DNA of 64,000 nucleotides from Lumbricus terrestris (taxonomy: Eukaryota; Annelida; Clitellata; Crassiclitellata; Lumbricidae): positions 26,466,076-26,530,075 of the forward strand of contig OX457041.1 of assembly GCA_949752735.1 (NCBI GenBank), written 5' to 3'. The position numbers and the translations under genes are program-made. Within the stretch, counting starts at the first letter, position 1; each line of letters begins with the position of its first letter. Shown in pieces: positions 48,779 to 59,671 of this stretch. A model generated the notes under the pieces. The model was given only the letters and a program-made list of their open reading frames with translations, ran no database searches and was not told where the DNA came from.

Positions 48779-51181
48779 TCAGGCCAAAAGAGTTCCGGAT
48801 AAACACCACTTTTTCGCCAACATCTGATCGTTTCTAAGACGTCGAAGAATGTTTGACTTCCACTTAAACGACCTCCGGGACACGTTGACTCTTGTGACGT
48901 CATTCAACGCGGCTTTGGCGCCATTTCCCCCGTCCAACTTGGGATCCACCTTTGCACATGACGGGGATCGACGATTGTCATTGGTCGAGGCGCCACCGCG
49001 TAGTTTCAAATCGTCCAATAGAGACGCTTCGAAGGCGTTGACGTCACATCGGACGAGGTCTTGCCTCATGACGTCACCGTCGTCTAATGCGATGACATCG
49101 TTACGGCTTAGTAGGCATCGTTCAGAGCCGGAATAGTTGCACACGTTGACGTCACCAATTACGTCATCGATGACGATGGTACGCAACTGTTCGCAGCCGT
49201 GAAGGAATGTCGAACGTCCGTTGGATTTGGTAGGCTCCCAATCGACCGGAAAATCGGTGGAAGTTTCCACGGTTTCGTCGGGAATTTTGCAAGTTATGAG
49301 AGCAATGGGTTCTGAGGGAATCGCTTGGATTTCGAAGGTGGTTCGTTCGAATTGAGCAGACGACTTTCTGGTTCTTCCGTCGACGTTCTTCCTTGTTGAA
49401 CCGTCGTTCGTTTCCTTTTCCAGGATCTTCTCCATCATGCTGCTGACGACGGTCTTGTCGACGACCGCCCAAAGTTGTTGGACTCGCTTCGACGACGGAA
49501 CGACGCCGGCGTTTTGCCCCGTCTGAGTAGCGGAAGCGGTTTCTTCATCGTGTCCCGTCTGCAGAAGAAGCTGTCTCGGTTCCTCGCCGAAACACGTTTC
49601 GAACTGCAATGCATTCACAACGCGAACCACGTCTTTGTCAAGTTGAGACGGGATCGCCGGCAGTCTGACAGGATTGGTCTGAGATCCGTTCCTGGCAAGA
49701 CAACTTCCTTCGAATCCTGGGTTTCTGTGGGACCCGGATGATGGAGTTTCGGTTACTCCTCCTTCAGCGCTGTGATGTTTCGACCCGGATCTCGGCTGAT
49801 CCCTAAATCTACGACTGTGTGGTCGCTGTAAATCGTCCGTCATCCGCGTAGGAAACTTGGTCCGTAACTGCATGGACACCTCCTGTTGCGCTTCGAACGA
49901 AAGGTGTCTGACATCCCAGTCTCTATCCATCACGTCGGTCAATGGGGTAAATTCAGTGGACGAGGCATTTTCGCTCGACCAACCCTCGGGACATTTCCTC
50001 AGCTCGGCGGCACTCATGTCGACTATTTCGTCATCGGGAAAACAAACTGGATCATCAAAGTCTCGGGTGTAATCGACTTGTCTCATGTCGAGCACCGAGG
50101 AGCAGTCCCGCGTAGGTTTTCTCTTGACCGGAGACGTGTTTTCCACCTTCACGGTGACACCTTCGACTTCCCCCGTCTTACCGGAGGCGGCACGATGCGA
50201 AGCTTTCCACCCGTTTCCTTCCAGACTGTTGTTGCCTGGAGCGGCGAGCTTCGGTATTCTGAGATCGATATTTGGAATGGACTTGATTTCAACGGTGAGC
50301 AAATCGTTCAGGATGGACCCTTCCGTTACACTACTTCTCGTCGTTGTGTGGCGTTGCGTAGCGCCAGCGGAACCATGCTTTCCGCCGTTGTCATGGGAAC
50401 CGGGATTGAAAGCCCTCGGTATTCGCAGAGGACATCTGCCGCCACCGCTGGTGTTCTGAGAGGACGATGACGACGTCATGCTGTTCGTTTGGTTGAGTGA
50501 CGACATAATTTTATCAAGTATCTGTGACTCCGTGCACGTGTTGTATTCATCATCCGTTTCCAGCTTGACGATCGATCCGTGTGGAAGATGTTCAGCAATG
50601 GTTTCGGTGTTCGCTCTCATGCAACCGACTGACTTACCCTTCTTCTTCGGAACATCACGAACGCTGTCGGTTCTACTCGAGTTCGCCTTTTCCGGTGGCA
50701 ATTTCCGATTTGGGAGACATCCAGTGGATGGAAGATTCTTCCAAAATCCTCTAGCTGCTGTTCCGTGATCGCTGGTTCTATGTTTCGATCGACCGGTATC
50801 GATATCGGAAGATCGACGGGATATCTTCTCGGCAATCACGACCGTGGAGGATTTTTCCGTCCTATCCAGCTCTCGTTTGTTGCCCATTGATGTGGCTCTT
50901 CCCTCCCTGGCGGCTGTTCCAGAACTCCGCTGCGGCGGCGGCGGCTCTCCGATGCTGCTACTGCTGCTACTGCTGCTGGTGCCCGGTCCGAGTTCATCAT
51001 CCTGATTTAGGAGTTTGATGAGCTCGCTGCAGTTGGAAATGATTGTCGCTGGAAGAGGATGTGGTGGAATGGCGGCGGGATGCGTTTCTTCCATCTCTGA
51101 CAGGGCCCGGTTGAGTATAGTCTGATATTTGTCCTTGCTCAGTGCGAACCAAGGTTCTTCGGTGACAGCACCCGACAGCAT
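48779..51181 (-). CDS. Unrecognised 800-residue Ser-rich protein
   Basis: A single uninterrupted frame of 801 codons, GC- and CpG-richer than its surroundings, which argues for real coding sequence. I do not recognise the family. Visible features are an N-terminal EEPWFALSKDKYQTILNRAL helix (about residues 8-27), a poly-Ser run followed by PPPP (about 70-80), and long polar, probably disordered stretches. Two SUMO-type psi-K-x-E sites are present (VKLE near 207 and VKVE near 344), the latter followed by a basic SPVKRK. There is an acidic DDEIVDMSAAEL segment (about 375) and a basic C-terminus with SFKWKSNILRRLRN. No membrane segment is seen. This would suit a nuclear regulator, but that is inference. 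The frame stays open upstream of the first Met to 51508 without another ATG, so the true start may lie in an upstream exon. Confidence 0.68.
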   Translation of the reverse strand: MLSGAVTEEPWFALSKDKYQTILNRALSEMEETHPAAIPPHPLPATIISNCSELIKLLNQDDELGPGTSSSSSSSSIGEPPPPQRSSGTAAREGRATSMGNKRELDRTEKSSTVVIAEKISRRSSDIDTGRSKHRTSDHGTAARGFWKNLPSTGCLPNRKLPPEKANSSRTDSVRDVPKKKGKSVGCMRANTETIAEHLPHGSIVKLETDDEYNTCTESQILDKIMSSLNQTNSMTSSSSSQNTSGGGRCPLRIPRAFNPGSHDNGGKHGSAGATQRHTTTRSSVTEGSILNDLLTVEIKSIPNIDLRIPKLAAPGNNSLEGNGWKASHRAASGKTGEVEGVTVKVENTSPVKRKPTRDCSSVLDMRQVDYTRDFDDPVCFPDDEIVDMSAAELRKCPEGWSSENASSTEFTPLTDVMDRDWDVRHLSFEAQQEVSMQLRTKFPTRMTDDLQRPHSRRFRDQPRSGSKHHSAEGGVTETPSSGSHRNPGFEGSCLARNGSQTNPVRLPAIPSQLDKDVVRVVNALQFETCFGEEPRQLLLQTGHDEETASATQTGQNAGVVPSSKRVQQLWAVVDKTVVSSMMEKILEKETNDGSTRKNVDGRTRKSSAQFERTTFEIQAIPSEPIALITCKIPDETVETSTDFPVDWEPTKSNGRSTFLHGCEQLRTIVIDDVIGDVNVCNYSGSERCLLSRNDVIALDDGDVMRQDLVRCDVNAFEASLLDDLKLRGGASTNDNRRSPSCAKVDPKLDGGNGAKAALNDVTRVNVSRRSFKWKSNILRRLRNDQMLAKKWCLSGTLLA

Positions 51182-51508
51182 CTTGCTTCCGGTGCTTGCC
51201 GATCGTCGTACTGCTTCCGGAATAAGACGGGAATCGCCGTTTTTGTTTTGTATACACTCAGAAGAGTAGTCAATTTCACAAGTTGTTTCAAGTCGGTAAT
51301 CTAACCTGTAGTGCAGAAAGGTATACAGTTGCTTTGACGAGCGCTCGGGATCGGAGTTGTCCAGCAGACGTCCGAAAGAACTGGTTGAGCTTTCGGTTTC
51401 TGAATAGCCTATTGTTGTTGCGTTGAAGTGCAGAAACGTTGGCCTATAGTCACCGTAGGTAACAACTTTGGAATCGCTCTTTTGTCTTGATATATACAGA
51501 AATGCAGG
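51182..51508 (-). other. Open extension upstream of the 800-residue frame
   Basis: Read on the minus strand, the 109 codons before the ATG contain no stop (first in-frame stop at 51509-51511) and no Met. The translation includes SSFGRLLDNSDPERSSKQLY. Two parts resemble each other at DNA level (TTTCTGCAC and CGATTCC blocks), suggesting a local duplication. It may be coding, from an exon start near a ...CAG or ...AAG site, or 5' UTR. Confidence 0.4.
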
Positions 51509-52103
51509 TTAGCTTTTTGAAGAGTCAATTCATTCCGGAATCTATCAGGGTTTTAGACTACCGAATAGTCAAACTAAGTGATCGCTCGAATCGAGTTCAT
51601 TGGAAACAGCAAAACAGATGTAAACGGTGGTTATAAACACGAGTCACGGGGCAATCAATGCGTTCGAAATGTGCTCAGATGTTAGCCACTCATAACCACG
51701 ATTCTCATCATTCACCTTCCGGGTCGAAAAACATTTCCCACTCGACCAGTTGCTCTCAGCTAATTAGCGCTGAGTATAATGTCGTCGAAGTACGAAGGAA
51801 GGCGGATTTATCTTTTCTCTGAAAAACAAAGAAAACACTCCTTTAGGTACGAGAAGGAGGCATAGGCCTACGGATTGACAAAAAATGGCGCATTAAATCA
51901 ATGAAAAGGAAAGCCGGTGGCCTATAGAGCGCGAGGTCCCATTGCAAAAGGTAGACAAACAATGGCCAAACAGGAAACGTGAGAAACTTGAAACCTCTAT
52001 TTGAAACGACCAGAGACGTTTAATACCACTGGAAAGTACTATACATTCTAGGCCAACATATGTATATCATTAAGTGCAGAAATTTATCATCAGCAGAGGT
52101 AGT

Positions 52104-52409
52104 CATGGGCGCCCACACATAGGCTAGGAGCAATAGTCGGAACTAGCCCTCCTCCCATGGCACTGGTAAATTTACACCCATTTTTAACTACTATTTTTAA
52201 CTACTAGCCAATACATTTTCTTTTTAACAAATCTCTTTGCACTCAAGCACTAATAATGGACATTGTGAAACTGAGATATTTACATTTAAAAACCTTGATA
52301 AGTATTCATGCTCTCAAAATTTTCAAGCTCTTTTGCTAAAAACACTTAAGGTTCCGTGACCATTACTGTGGCTTTACTACTGCGGCAAAAATTTCTGCGG
52401 GTGCCCATG
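52104..52409. mobile_element. Possible MITE, CATGGGCGCCC ends
   Basis: CATGGGCGCCCACA at the left and the near-inverse CTGCGGGTGCCCATG at the right, 306 bp in all. No convincing target duplication. Confidence 0.4.
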
Positions 52410-53204
52410 AAGATATAGTATCTCTTTTCGGGACCCCAAAGTCCATCAGTCCTCCCTGCCTTTATGCTTCGATTACATATTCTATCCTATAGAAAATACA
52501 AGACAGACGATGATCATAAAATTTTCATGTAATCTATGTTACACAGCAGTAACCGTTAACAGTTCTTCAAGCCTATAAATGTACACTTTCAGAGTCTCCG
52601 TACATGTACACTCTCTGATGCTGAACAGTTAGGTTAACTGCATACATAGTGCATGCTCAAGAGTTTCCGTACACTCAACAGACTGGCAACCGACTCTGAC
52701 AGCATATATACTCAGATCCAGCAATTGAAACCCGTTACAACGCCAATATAGGCGATGCCTATTCATATATACATACATGTATATAAACATATGTATATAT
52801 ATAAATACATCTATCATTTGGTTATCCGCTTAGCCGCACCTGCTGCAACCACTCGTCTACATGTATCTAACATCGCTATTATATATATACAGTTATACAC
52901 AGGTATATCCTATGTATATAAATATGTGTGTATATATATATATATATATATCGGCACTTAATCATGCGCTTCCTATAATATACTAAAAAAATGAAATATC
53001 TCGGACGAGTAGGCCTATTATATATGTGCATTTGTAGACAATGAGCCGAAGGTGAAGTCACACACACCCACACACCTACGCACAGACACGCACACGCTCG
53101 CACCCACCTACACACGCAAACAAACACACACATACACACACAAACACACACAGATATATACATATATATATTATATCCCATATAATAAGTTGTTGCTGGT
53201 CGCA

Positions 53205-53300
53205 GATCTCGCGCATGCGTTTATCGTGGCCTACATCGTCGGAAACGTCTGACGAATAACCGCGCATGTCATGTAATGTTGTCTAATGGTGCGCATGCGC
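53205..53300. promoter_or_regulatory. Cluster of NRF1-like GCGCATGCGC motifs
   Basis: GCGCATGCGC is perfect at 53291-53300, CGCGCATGCGT lies at about 53208-53218, and CGCGCATG at about 53262. The palindrome is the NRF1 consensus and is common in TATA-less animal promoters. It lies about 2 kb upstream of the minus-strand gene and could serve it. Confidence 0.35.
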
Positions 53301-53897
53301 TGGAGATGTTCTATCCTTGGATTGATGCGGTCTGTTCCTCATTCATCGTCCACTCACCTCGGCACTATTGTCAATGGATGGAGTTTCATGCATATAACAT
53401 ATAATTACATTAACTTTATATCATTATGTCATGATATCTTTCATCTTTTCTGGTCTCTCGATATACTCTTAAAATTACTTTCATGTATACGTTCTTTTTT
53501 TCTTTCTTTCTTTCTTCTCCTCCATCAGGCATGCATGTGCCGACTATGAAGCTTTAATATCAAGAAGAGTCTCCATGTCGTTCTGTCCCTTGTTTTATCC
53601 ACGGCTTCTCTCACGTGTCTGATTGTGCGATGTCTTTACTCTTTAGATCTTCTATCACGCTCATCATCCGTGTCTTTGGCTGGCTTCCTCTGCTTCTTGT
53701 TTCCTCTATATAGGCTTGGTCACACAGAGCCATGGCCGGTAGATTATTAGGCTATACCTGCATGCCATCCTTGTTACGTTATGCCCAAAAAGTGTACAAC
53801 CATTCATTACATGATACCAGATAGTCCAGATTAATATTGCATGTTGACATTTATCGTATTCGATGTAGCCATTGCATACCTTTATTGGTTCTGTATC

Positions 53898-54053
53898 CAG
53901 TATGAAAATTGTAGAAAAATAAGTTGAATAACTGAGAGTCAGACGTTGATTTATGCGGAGTTATAGGATGTACAATGAAGATATATATATATATATATGG
54001 TCGTAAGAAAGACTGGGGGTTGAATCCCCTCAATCCCGGCAATTCTCACCCTG
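53898..54053. mobile_element. MITE, CAGTGTGAGAATTG family, copy 2
   Basis: Left end CAGTATGAAAATTGTAG, right end GGCAATTCTCACCCTG, with AAGAAAGACTGGGGGTTGAA inside as in copy 1. It contains a short (AT)n run. Target duplication unclear. Confidence 0.65.
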
Positions 54054-54150
54054 CTTGTACCCATCTGACTATCCATAGTTCTCTTCAGTATGTGAGGACG
54101 ACTTAATAAGCAGCTTCTGCTTATCACCCTCACCCTCCTCCTGAATTATG

Positions 54151-54345
54151 CAGGGCTTTTTTTAACGTGCAGTTGTACACAAAATGTGCAGTTCTAAATG
54201 GATTTGTGCAGGTGTAAAAGCACTTCTGTACAGGTAGAACTAGTAAAAAAGGCCATTGTCCTCCGATTTGAAGTAATTTGTCATGGATGATGGGAAAGGA
54301 AAGAACGAGTTGTGCAGTTCTAAAAATTCCTTAAAAACAGCCCTG
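54151..54345. mobile_element. hAT-like MITE, CAGGGCTTTTTTTAA family
   Basis: A 195-bp element beginning CAGGGCTTTTTTTAACG and ending TTAAAAACAGCCCTG. The duplication GAATTATG is perfect at 54143-54150 and 54346-54353. The words TGTGCAGTTCTAAA recur inside both halves. Confidence 0.9.
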
Positions 54346-54353
54346 GAATTATG

Positions 54354-55540
54354 CTTTAGTTTCTGCCTGAAACCATTGAATCGTCTTGGCCTACACGTTG
54401 AATTGTTTACTTGTAATCATTTCTGGCATTGTATCTTTCTTCTATCTGCAGTGCTATAATTCAAATAATTAATAAACAAATAAAAATGTGCTTTCGATTA
54501 ATTACCAGACACGCAACAGTACTATCATCGGTAACTGCCTCATGGCCACATTATAGTCACAAAGCATGAGCGACCATGGTTTCGACGGTATAGTCAGACA
54601 TTTCTTACAGACTGAGGTCGCTTATACGTCTGCTTCCGCGCCAGCAAATGGTTGAGTGCAAAAAGTTCCCTGCAGGGCGTTGCTCACGCCATCTGTAGAG
54701 CGTTTATTAAGCGAGCAACTACCGCCTTGCTCACGATCATACAGATGCGAATTATACCGTATGAAACACACGCATACCGCGCGCGCACATGCACAAACAT
54801 CTTATAGTTTGGACCTGATGACTTTACTGAGTGCATAAGAACGAATGATACGCTATATTCATGCGCTGGAAAACACCTCAGTGAGTTACGTGTGCACATA
54901 TTATACTGCATATAATGACGAATGCAGTTATATATATGTAGTCCATGAGTTGGCTATAGTTGTACGTAAATATAAAGAGAGACTGGCTGGCAGACAAACA
55001 GACAGACAGACAAACAGACAGACAGACCAAACCGCAGTCAGGCAGACAAATGAGATTGAAACAAATAGGCCTACGCGATCAAACACAAAGGCAATTATAA
55101 GTACAGAAAGTTCTAACTCAAGAAATCCGCTCTGGTTGCAGACAGACGGACAAACAGACAAACAGACAAATAGGCTGACAGACAGAGACTGGTATAGACA
55201 AGAGAATAGGCATATTACTCAGACCGACTGGTAGGTTATCTGCCGCTGCAACCTATTCTTTTCCAGTCAGAGACATTTCTCATTGTCAGTTGGTCGGTTG
55301 GTGGAAGCCTCCGTCCGTCCGTCGTGCGCCAATCGGAATCAGTTTCAGCGTCGACGGAAGTTGAAAGGTTTTGTCTGCACCTCAACCGAAAAAGCACAGA
55401 GACTCATCCCTTCCAGACACTCTATCCATTTATCCTCTGATCTCTCTATCGACTGCTCAGCACCTGCTTCTAAGGTCAAGGGCATACATAATATGCAGTT
55501 TATGCACACATACACTGTGGCCCGATGAAAAGTAGACCTC
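54354..55540. other. No gene; degenerate (CAGA)n
   Basis: GACAGACAGACAAACAGACAG patches at about 54988-55045 and 55140-55200 give one artefact frame of 129 codons. Otherwise unique sequence. Confidence 0.5.
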
Positions 55541-55543
55541 AAC

Positions 55544-56276
55544 AAAAGTGTCATAACTCGGTAAAAAAAACTTTTAGCATCTGCCTGAAATTTGAAAAAA
55601 GTAGGCATATTACCGCCAAATCACAGCGCCGCTTGGAAATTTTGGTGAGTTTGTCAAGTTTATGCACGTTTAAGATGCAGTATACCGAAGATGGGAAATT
55701 TCCACCATGCAAAAATCATAAGGAAGTGAAGTTAAGCTATACAGCTGGTGTTCAAAGTGTCCTCCTTGTTCACGAGCACACGACCGTAGACGTGGACGCC
55801 ACTGTTTGATGACCCGGTCGATGATCACGACATCGTGGTCAGACAGCTGCCACTCTTCAATCAGAGATGATCGATGTCATGAATTTACGTGAACGATAAA
55901 CGCACTCCTCCAGCATACTCCAGACTTGATAGTCAACTGGACTGAAGTCTGCAGTTGGGTAGCCACAGGTGCTGGGATATGACGTAGGATGTCTTCCGGG
56001 ACAACAGACCAATAGTCTCAAGTAGGCTATATACGTCTACGGTTACTGCAGGGTCTGTGAATAAGGAAGGCATTTTGAACACCAATTGTAACTGAAGTTC
56101 AGTTTCTTTTGGATTTTATATGTTGGAAATTTTCTCTTTTCGACACAGCATCTCAAAGCTCAAAAAAATTTCAAACGGCGTTACGATACGGTGGTAATAT
56201 GGCTACAGTTCTATTTAACATTTCAGGCAAAGGCTAAAAATTATGACCGAGTTATGGCACTTTTTTGTGGGGCGTG
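55544..56276 (-). mobile_element. Mariner/Tc1-type remnant with inverted ends
   Basis: AAAAGTGTCATAACTCGGT at the left is inverted at 56257-56276 (ACCGAGTTATGGCACTTTT). Inner blocks (TGCCTGAAAT, CATATTACC) are also inverted, giving arms of about 75 bp. Transposase remains lie between. The right end abuts a SINE at 56277. Confidence 0.75.
55735..55990 (-). pseudogene. Mariner-type transposase, C-terminal remnant
   Basis: Read on the minus strand, one frame gives YPTADFSPVDYQVWSMLEE followed by CVYRSR, ending in a stop at 55861-55863. This corresponds to the SPDLNPVDY-x-VW region holding the last catalytic Asp of mariner-like DD(D/E) transposases. Another frame continues with IIDRVIKQWRPRLRSC and GGHFEHQL, the usual C-terminal ending. 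At least one frameshift separates them and the N-terminal two thirds are missing. Confidence 0.8.
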
Positions 56277-56490
56277 GTGGTGTAGTGGAGGCGTCGTTGC
56301 CTTAAGCCGGAAGGTTCGAGGTTCGAATCCACCTCAAGTCGCCGTGTAGGGACATTGGGCAAGTCCTTCAATCACAATTGCTCAGCGCTTCGGCGTGAAA
56401 CTCCGATGCAGTGTCCGCTCTGCAGTCGGGAGCGCCTCTGGGTAGAATGCTTGAAGGGGCGCTATAACAAGTTCGCATACAAACAAGCAC
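56277..56490 (+). repeat. tRNA-headed CORE-SINE, copy 1
   Basis: GTGGTGTAGTGG (A-box-like) and GGTTCGAATCC (a perfect B box for RNA polymerase III) form the head. Then comes GGGACATTGGGCAAGTCCTT, matching the GACCTTGGGCAAGTC core known from MIR and other CORE-SINEs. The rest is nearly identical to copy 2. Confidence 0.85.
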
Positions 56491-56594
56491 ACTTTTTGTT
56501 GGAGTCTACTTTTCAACGGGACACAGTGTACATGTGTATATACCCTGCACTAAAGTTGGAGTATATAGCCTACAATGATATCCGCGTTGTCCGG

Positions 56595-57055
56595 CATGGG
56601 CGGAGTTTGATTTCCGTTCTTGGAGGGGCTAAAAAAGAACTTGGGGAGAAATTGGGCTTCGTTGGGGCTGAGACTCGGTCAAGAACGATCGGCGCCGACA
56701 AATATTTCTTGGGCCAAAAAGTTGATGATCTTTTTTTAGCCTCGGGTTGAAATCTTCCGAAAAATACAAATTTTCCCGGACAAAAAAGTTGATGACCTTT
56801 TTTAGTCCTCGGGCTGGAACCTCGCCGAAAAACACAAAATTTTCCCGGACAAAAAAGTTGATGACCTTTTTTAGTCATTCGGAAGTTTCGCGTTCGTGCA
56901 CAGAACCATTTTTTCCGAACAAATTATGAGTCTGCGCCTTCTTGGCGGGGGGGGGGCTAAGCCCAGAAAAAGATACCGTTTACACGGTAAAAAACTGAAT
57001 CTAGTATTCTTTGGGGGGCTTAGCCCCCCCTAGCCCCAGATAAACTCCGCCCATG
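56595..57055. mobile_element. MITE, CATGGGCGGAGTTT family, copy 2
   Basis: A 461-bp element with ends CATGGGCGGAGTTT and AAACTCCGCCCATG. The flanks TTGTCCGG and TTTTCCGG agree at seven of eight bases. Inside is a tandem repeat of about 62 bp containing CCCGGACAAAAAAGTTGATG (about 56700-56880). Confidence 0.88.
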
Positions 57056-57686
57056 TTTTCCGGGAAATTGTGTTGTTCTGTCACCGCCCGCATGCAGGTT
57101 GAAGGTGAGGGCTGAAGGAGGCGAGCGAAAAAGGGAAAAGTGACTATTATACGTGAGATGGTATATATACTTGCCGTGTTTCAGGTAGCCTATAGTATAG
57201 GCCTACTCTATAATTTACACTATAGGAAACCACAAACCTCGAAGAGGTATGAGGCAGCAGTCATTGCATAGTTATATATAGGCCTATATATAGGACGCCG
57301 TCTCGAGTAGTGCCAGTCTAAAGCACTATAAAGGAACAAGAGGAGGGCAACGCTTATCAACTTTCTTATGATGCTCATGAATCGTTAAACAGAAATTGCA
57401 CTCGACGAACTTTCTCTTTTAAGATACGAAGATTAACCTTAATTGACCCGCTATCGAAAACTTCAAATACTCAGGCGCTATTTAAAGCTACAGGCACAGG
57501 GCACCAGCTTAGTCATGAGCGCTCTGTCATGTCAGAGGAGTTATCCAAGTTGAGACCCAAGTCCGATTGTCATGGCGACGGAGAAGGAGGAGACAGGTTG
57601 AGTGGATTGGGGGGGCGAATATCGGGAAGGAATCCCGCATTCATGCAATTTTCGTGCCATGCAAAGTGTTTACCATTACCATAAAC
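57056..57686. other. No feature seen
   Basis: Unique sequence with AGGCCTA words and no coding frame of note. Confidence 0.4.
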
Positions 57687-58028
57687 CAGTGGTTCCCAAC
57701 CTTTTTTTTTACTTCAGGACCACTTTTTCTAAGTTGGAGGATACGAAGGCCACTTTTTCTTAGTTGAAGGACATTAGGGGGCCACAAGGCTAAAAATTTA
57801 ATTAACTAAAAGCAAACAAATTTGTTATGGCCGATTCAAAATAGAATGTTTGATGTTATTTACAGATTTCAAACAAATAATTTGTAATAGAAAATAATAA
57901 TGTGTTCTACCCCGCCCAAATTGACAATTTTTTCGTATACTTTTTAAAAGTTCTTTGAGAGATGAGGGCCGTTTTTTAAGGCCCGGCGGTCCACTTTTGG
58001 CCCCCGGGCCACGAGTTGGGAACCGCTG
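57687..58028. mobile_element. hAT-like MITE, CAGTGGTTCCCAACC family, longer copy
   Basis: A 342-bp element beginning CAGTGGTTCCCAACC and ending GAGTTGGGAACCGCTG. The flanks CCATAAAC (57679-57686) and CCATAAAA (58029-58036) agree at seven of eight bases. A partly repeated ACCACTTTTTCTAAGTTG is near its left end, as in the short copy at 6202. Confidence 0.85.
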
Positions 58029-58036
58029 CCATAAAA

Positions 58037-58865
58037 CCTCCCGTAACTATAGCTATAGATTCATCAGAACTTGCTTTTGAAGCAAGATTCAGTGGCAGTG
58101 TCAAGTTCAAGTTTTTATCTATGCTCCCAAAAGATAACATCAATTACACGTTATGCCATGTAGGATTAATAGTGAGAGTAAGTAAGTACTAAGGTATGGA
58201 GAGTTAGAAGTACAGGTGAACAATTATAGGAACCTATGAAAGGGAAGATCCCTCTAGGTATATGGGGCCCTAAGTAAGTGATTGAATACAAGTGTCCCAT
58301 AGCCACACCGCACTGCTGTGTATATCTGCACCTATCAGACATTATATACAAACGTAACAATTATCGTCTACAATACACGTAACATTCGGTGACTAACGAC
58401 ATCTGGTGTCCGTCACGAAAAGCGCTGACGTTGACCCTATCGTATAATAAAATTAATACACCATGCAGTTAGTCGTAACAGTTGTGCCGTTTAAAATCAT
58501 CTAGACACGCCGAGCTCTTAAAGTGCATCCAGTCTACTTTTCTACAGTTGTTGTCTAAAATTGCCGGTATATAATTGCCTTCGAACAGCAACGCTCGCTG
58601 AAAGCCCGACCCTGGCGTTCTCGAGTCAGATCAGTGCTGGTCGAGTGCAGACATTAAAGAGAGCATGCATGTATCGTCGCCCGTCGTCCAATCGTCGTTT
58701 ACCGTAAAATGGCAACGCACCGTGCGGCACGCGGTCGCACCGACTTAAAATTAAATTATGTAGCGCAGAAGCTGGTATTTGACCCCGATCGCCGACCGAA
58801 TCGACTGGGCGCAATGTATATATATAATTATTTACACGAACATATACATATGACATACATTGTGC

Positions 58866-58902
<37 letters not shown>

Positions 58903-59671
58903 GCGAGCGCTCGCGGTTTAATAAGTGCAGGCCACGGTTTGCGTGTGAGCATGCACCCAGTGCAGTTAGACGCGATTGGTCTGATGAAAACGATTTTGCA
59001 CCGGGTGCCTGTTGCGCTGCTCGACGAAGACGACTTCTTTCGTGCAGGTGCATGCACTGATGAGGTGCAATGCACTGATGAGGTGCAATGCACTGATGAG
59101 GTGCGTTCGCAGAGTGATTGCCTGCACGGTAACAGCTGCAGGGCTATCATCAACCCCACGTTTGTACAAGGACTTATAATCCACTTTAACATTTGTCATG
59201 CAATGATGCATGCAATGATGCAAATGCAATGATGCAATGCAATGATGCAACACAAATGCCAGGATGAGGATTTGAACAGCGATTGTTGTAGCGCTCTTTG
59301 AGGCATAGGCATAGGCGCAACGTTCTATTGTGACGGTGGTGTCCAGTCACCACCACTTTTAAAAGTGCAAAGAAATATTTTGTAGAAACATGCAAACATC
59401 TGGCTGTCTAATATATAACATTGCAATGGAACCAATGCTGATAGAGGCATCTACAGTGTGTTCATTGTCCACAGTTATGGCTGTAAATCCTAAGTAGAGA
59501 AATAATTCCCTTTCCACTTTGAATTTGGGAAGGGAACGTAAAGTAATTCCTTCCCAGGCTCCCACAAATCGTTATAGTACCGAGGCAGTGGCATGCTCTC
59601 ACAACATTTTGGTATCATTATTAGGACCTGCTGTCAAAATAGCATTGAAGGACCTCCGTAGCAAACCTTAA
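58037..59671. other. No gene; small tandem repeats
   Basis: A (TA)n run at 58868-58898, three copies of an 18-bp unit TGCACTGATGAGGTGCAA at 59050-59103, and GCAATGATGCAA words at 59200-59250. A segment at 59321-59407 is repeated at 60497-60605. Confidence 0.5.

Larger units (their letters stand above)
51512..53897. other. No gene; AT repeats and a possible MITE
   Basis: Mostly unique sequence with (TA)n patches (52740-52805, 52920-52952, 53155-53172) and a CA-rich stretch (53060-53150). A possible MITE lies at 52104-52409. Confidence 0.45.

Noticed and set aside
54845..55234. 129-codon frame with TDRQT repeats
   Set aside because: Driven by degenerate CAGA repeats.
56277..56345. Functional tRNA gene
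   Set aside because: A and B boxes are present but no acceptor stem pairs. Two copies with a shared non-tRNA body show a SINE.
58626..59192. 188-codon minus-strand frame
   Set aside because: It runs through a (TA)n repeat and an 18-bp tandem repeat, with no domain and no conservation evidence.
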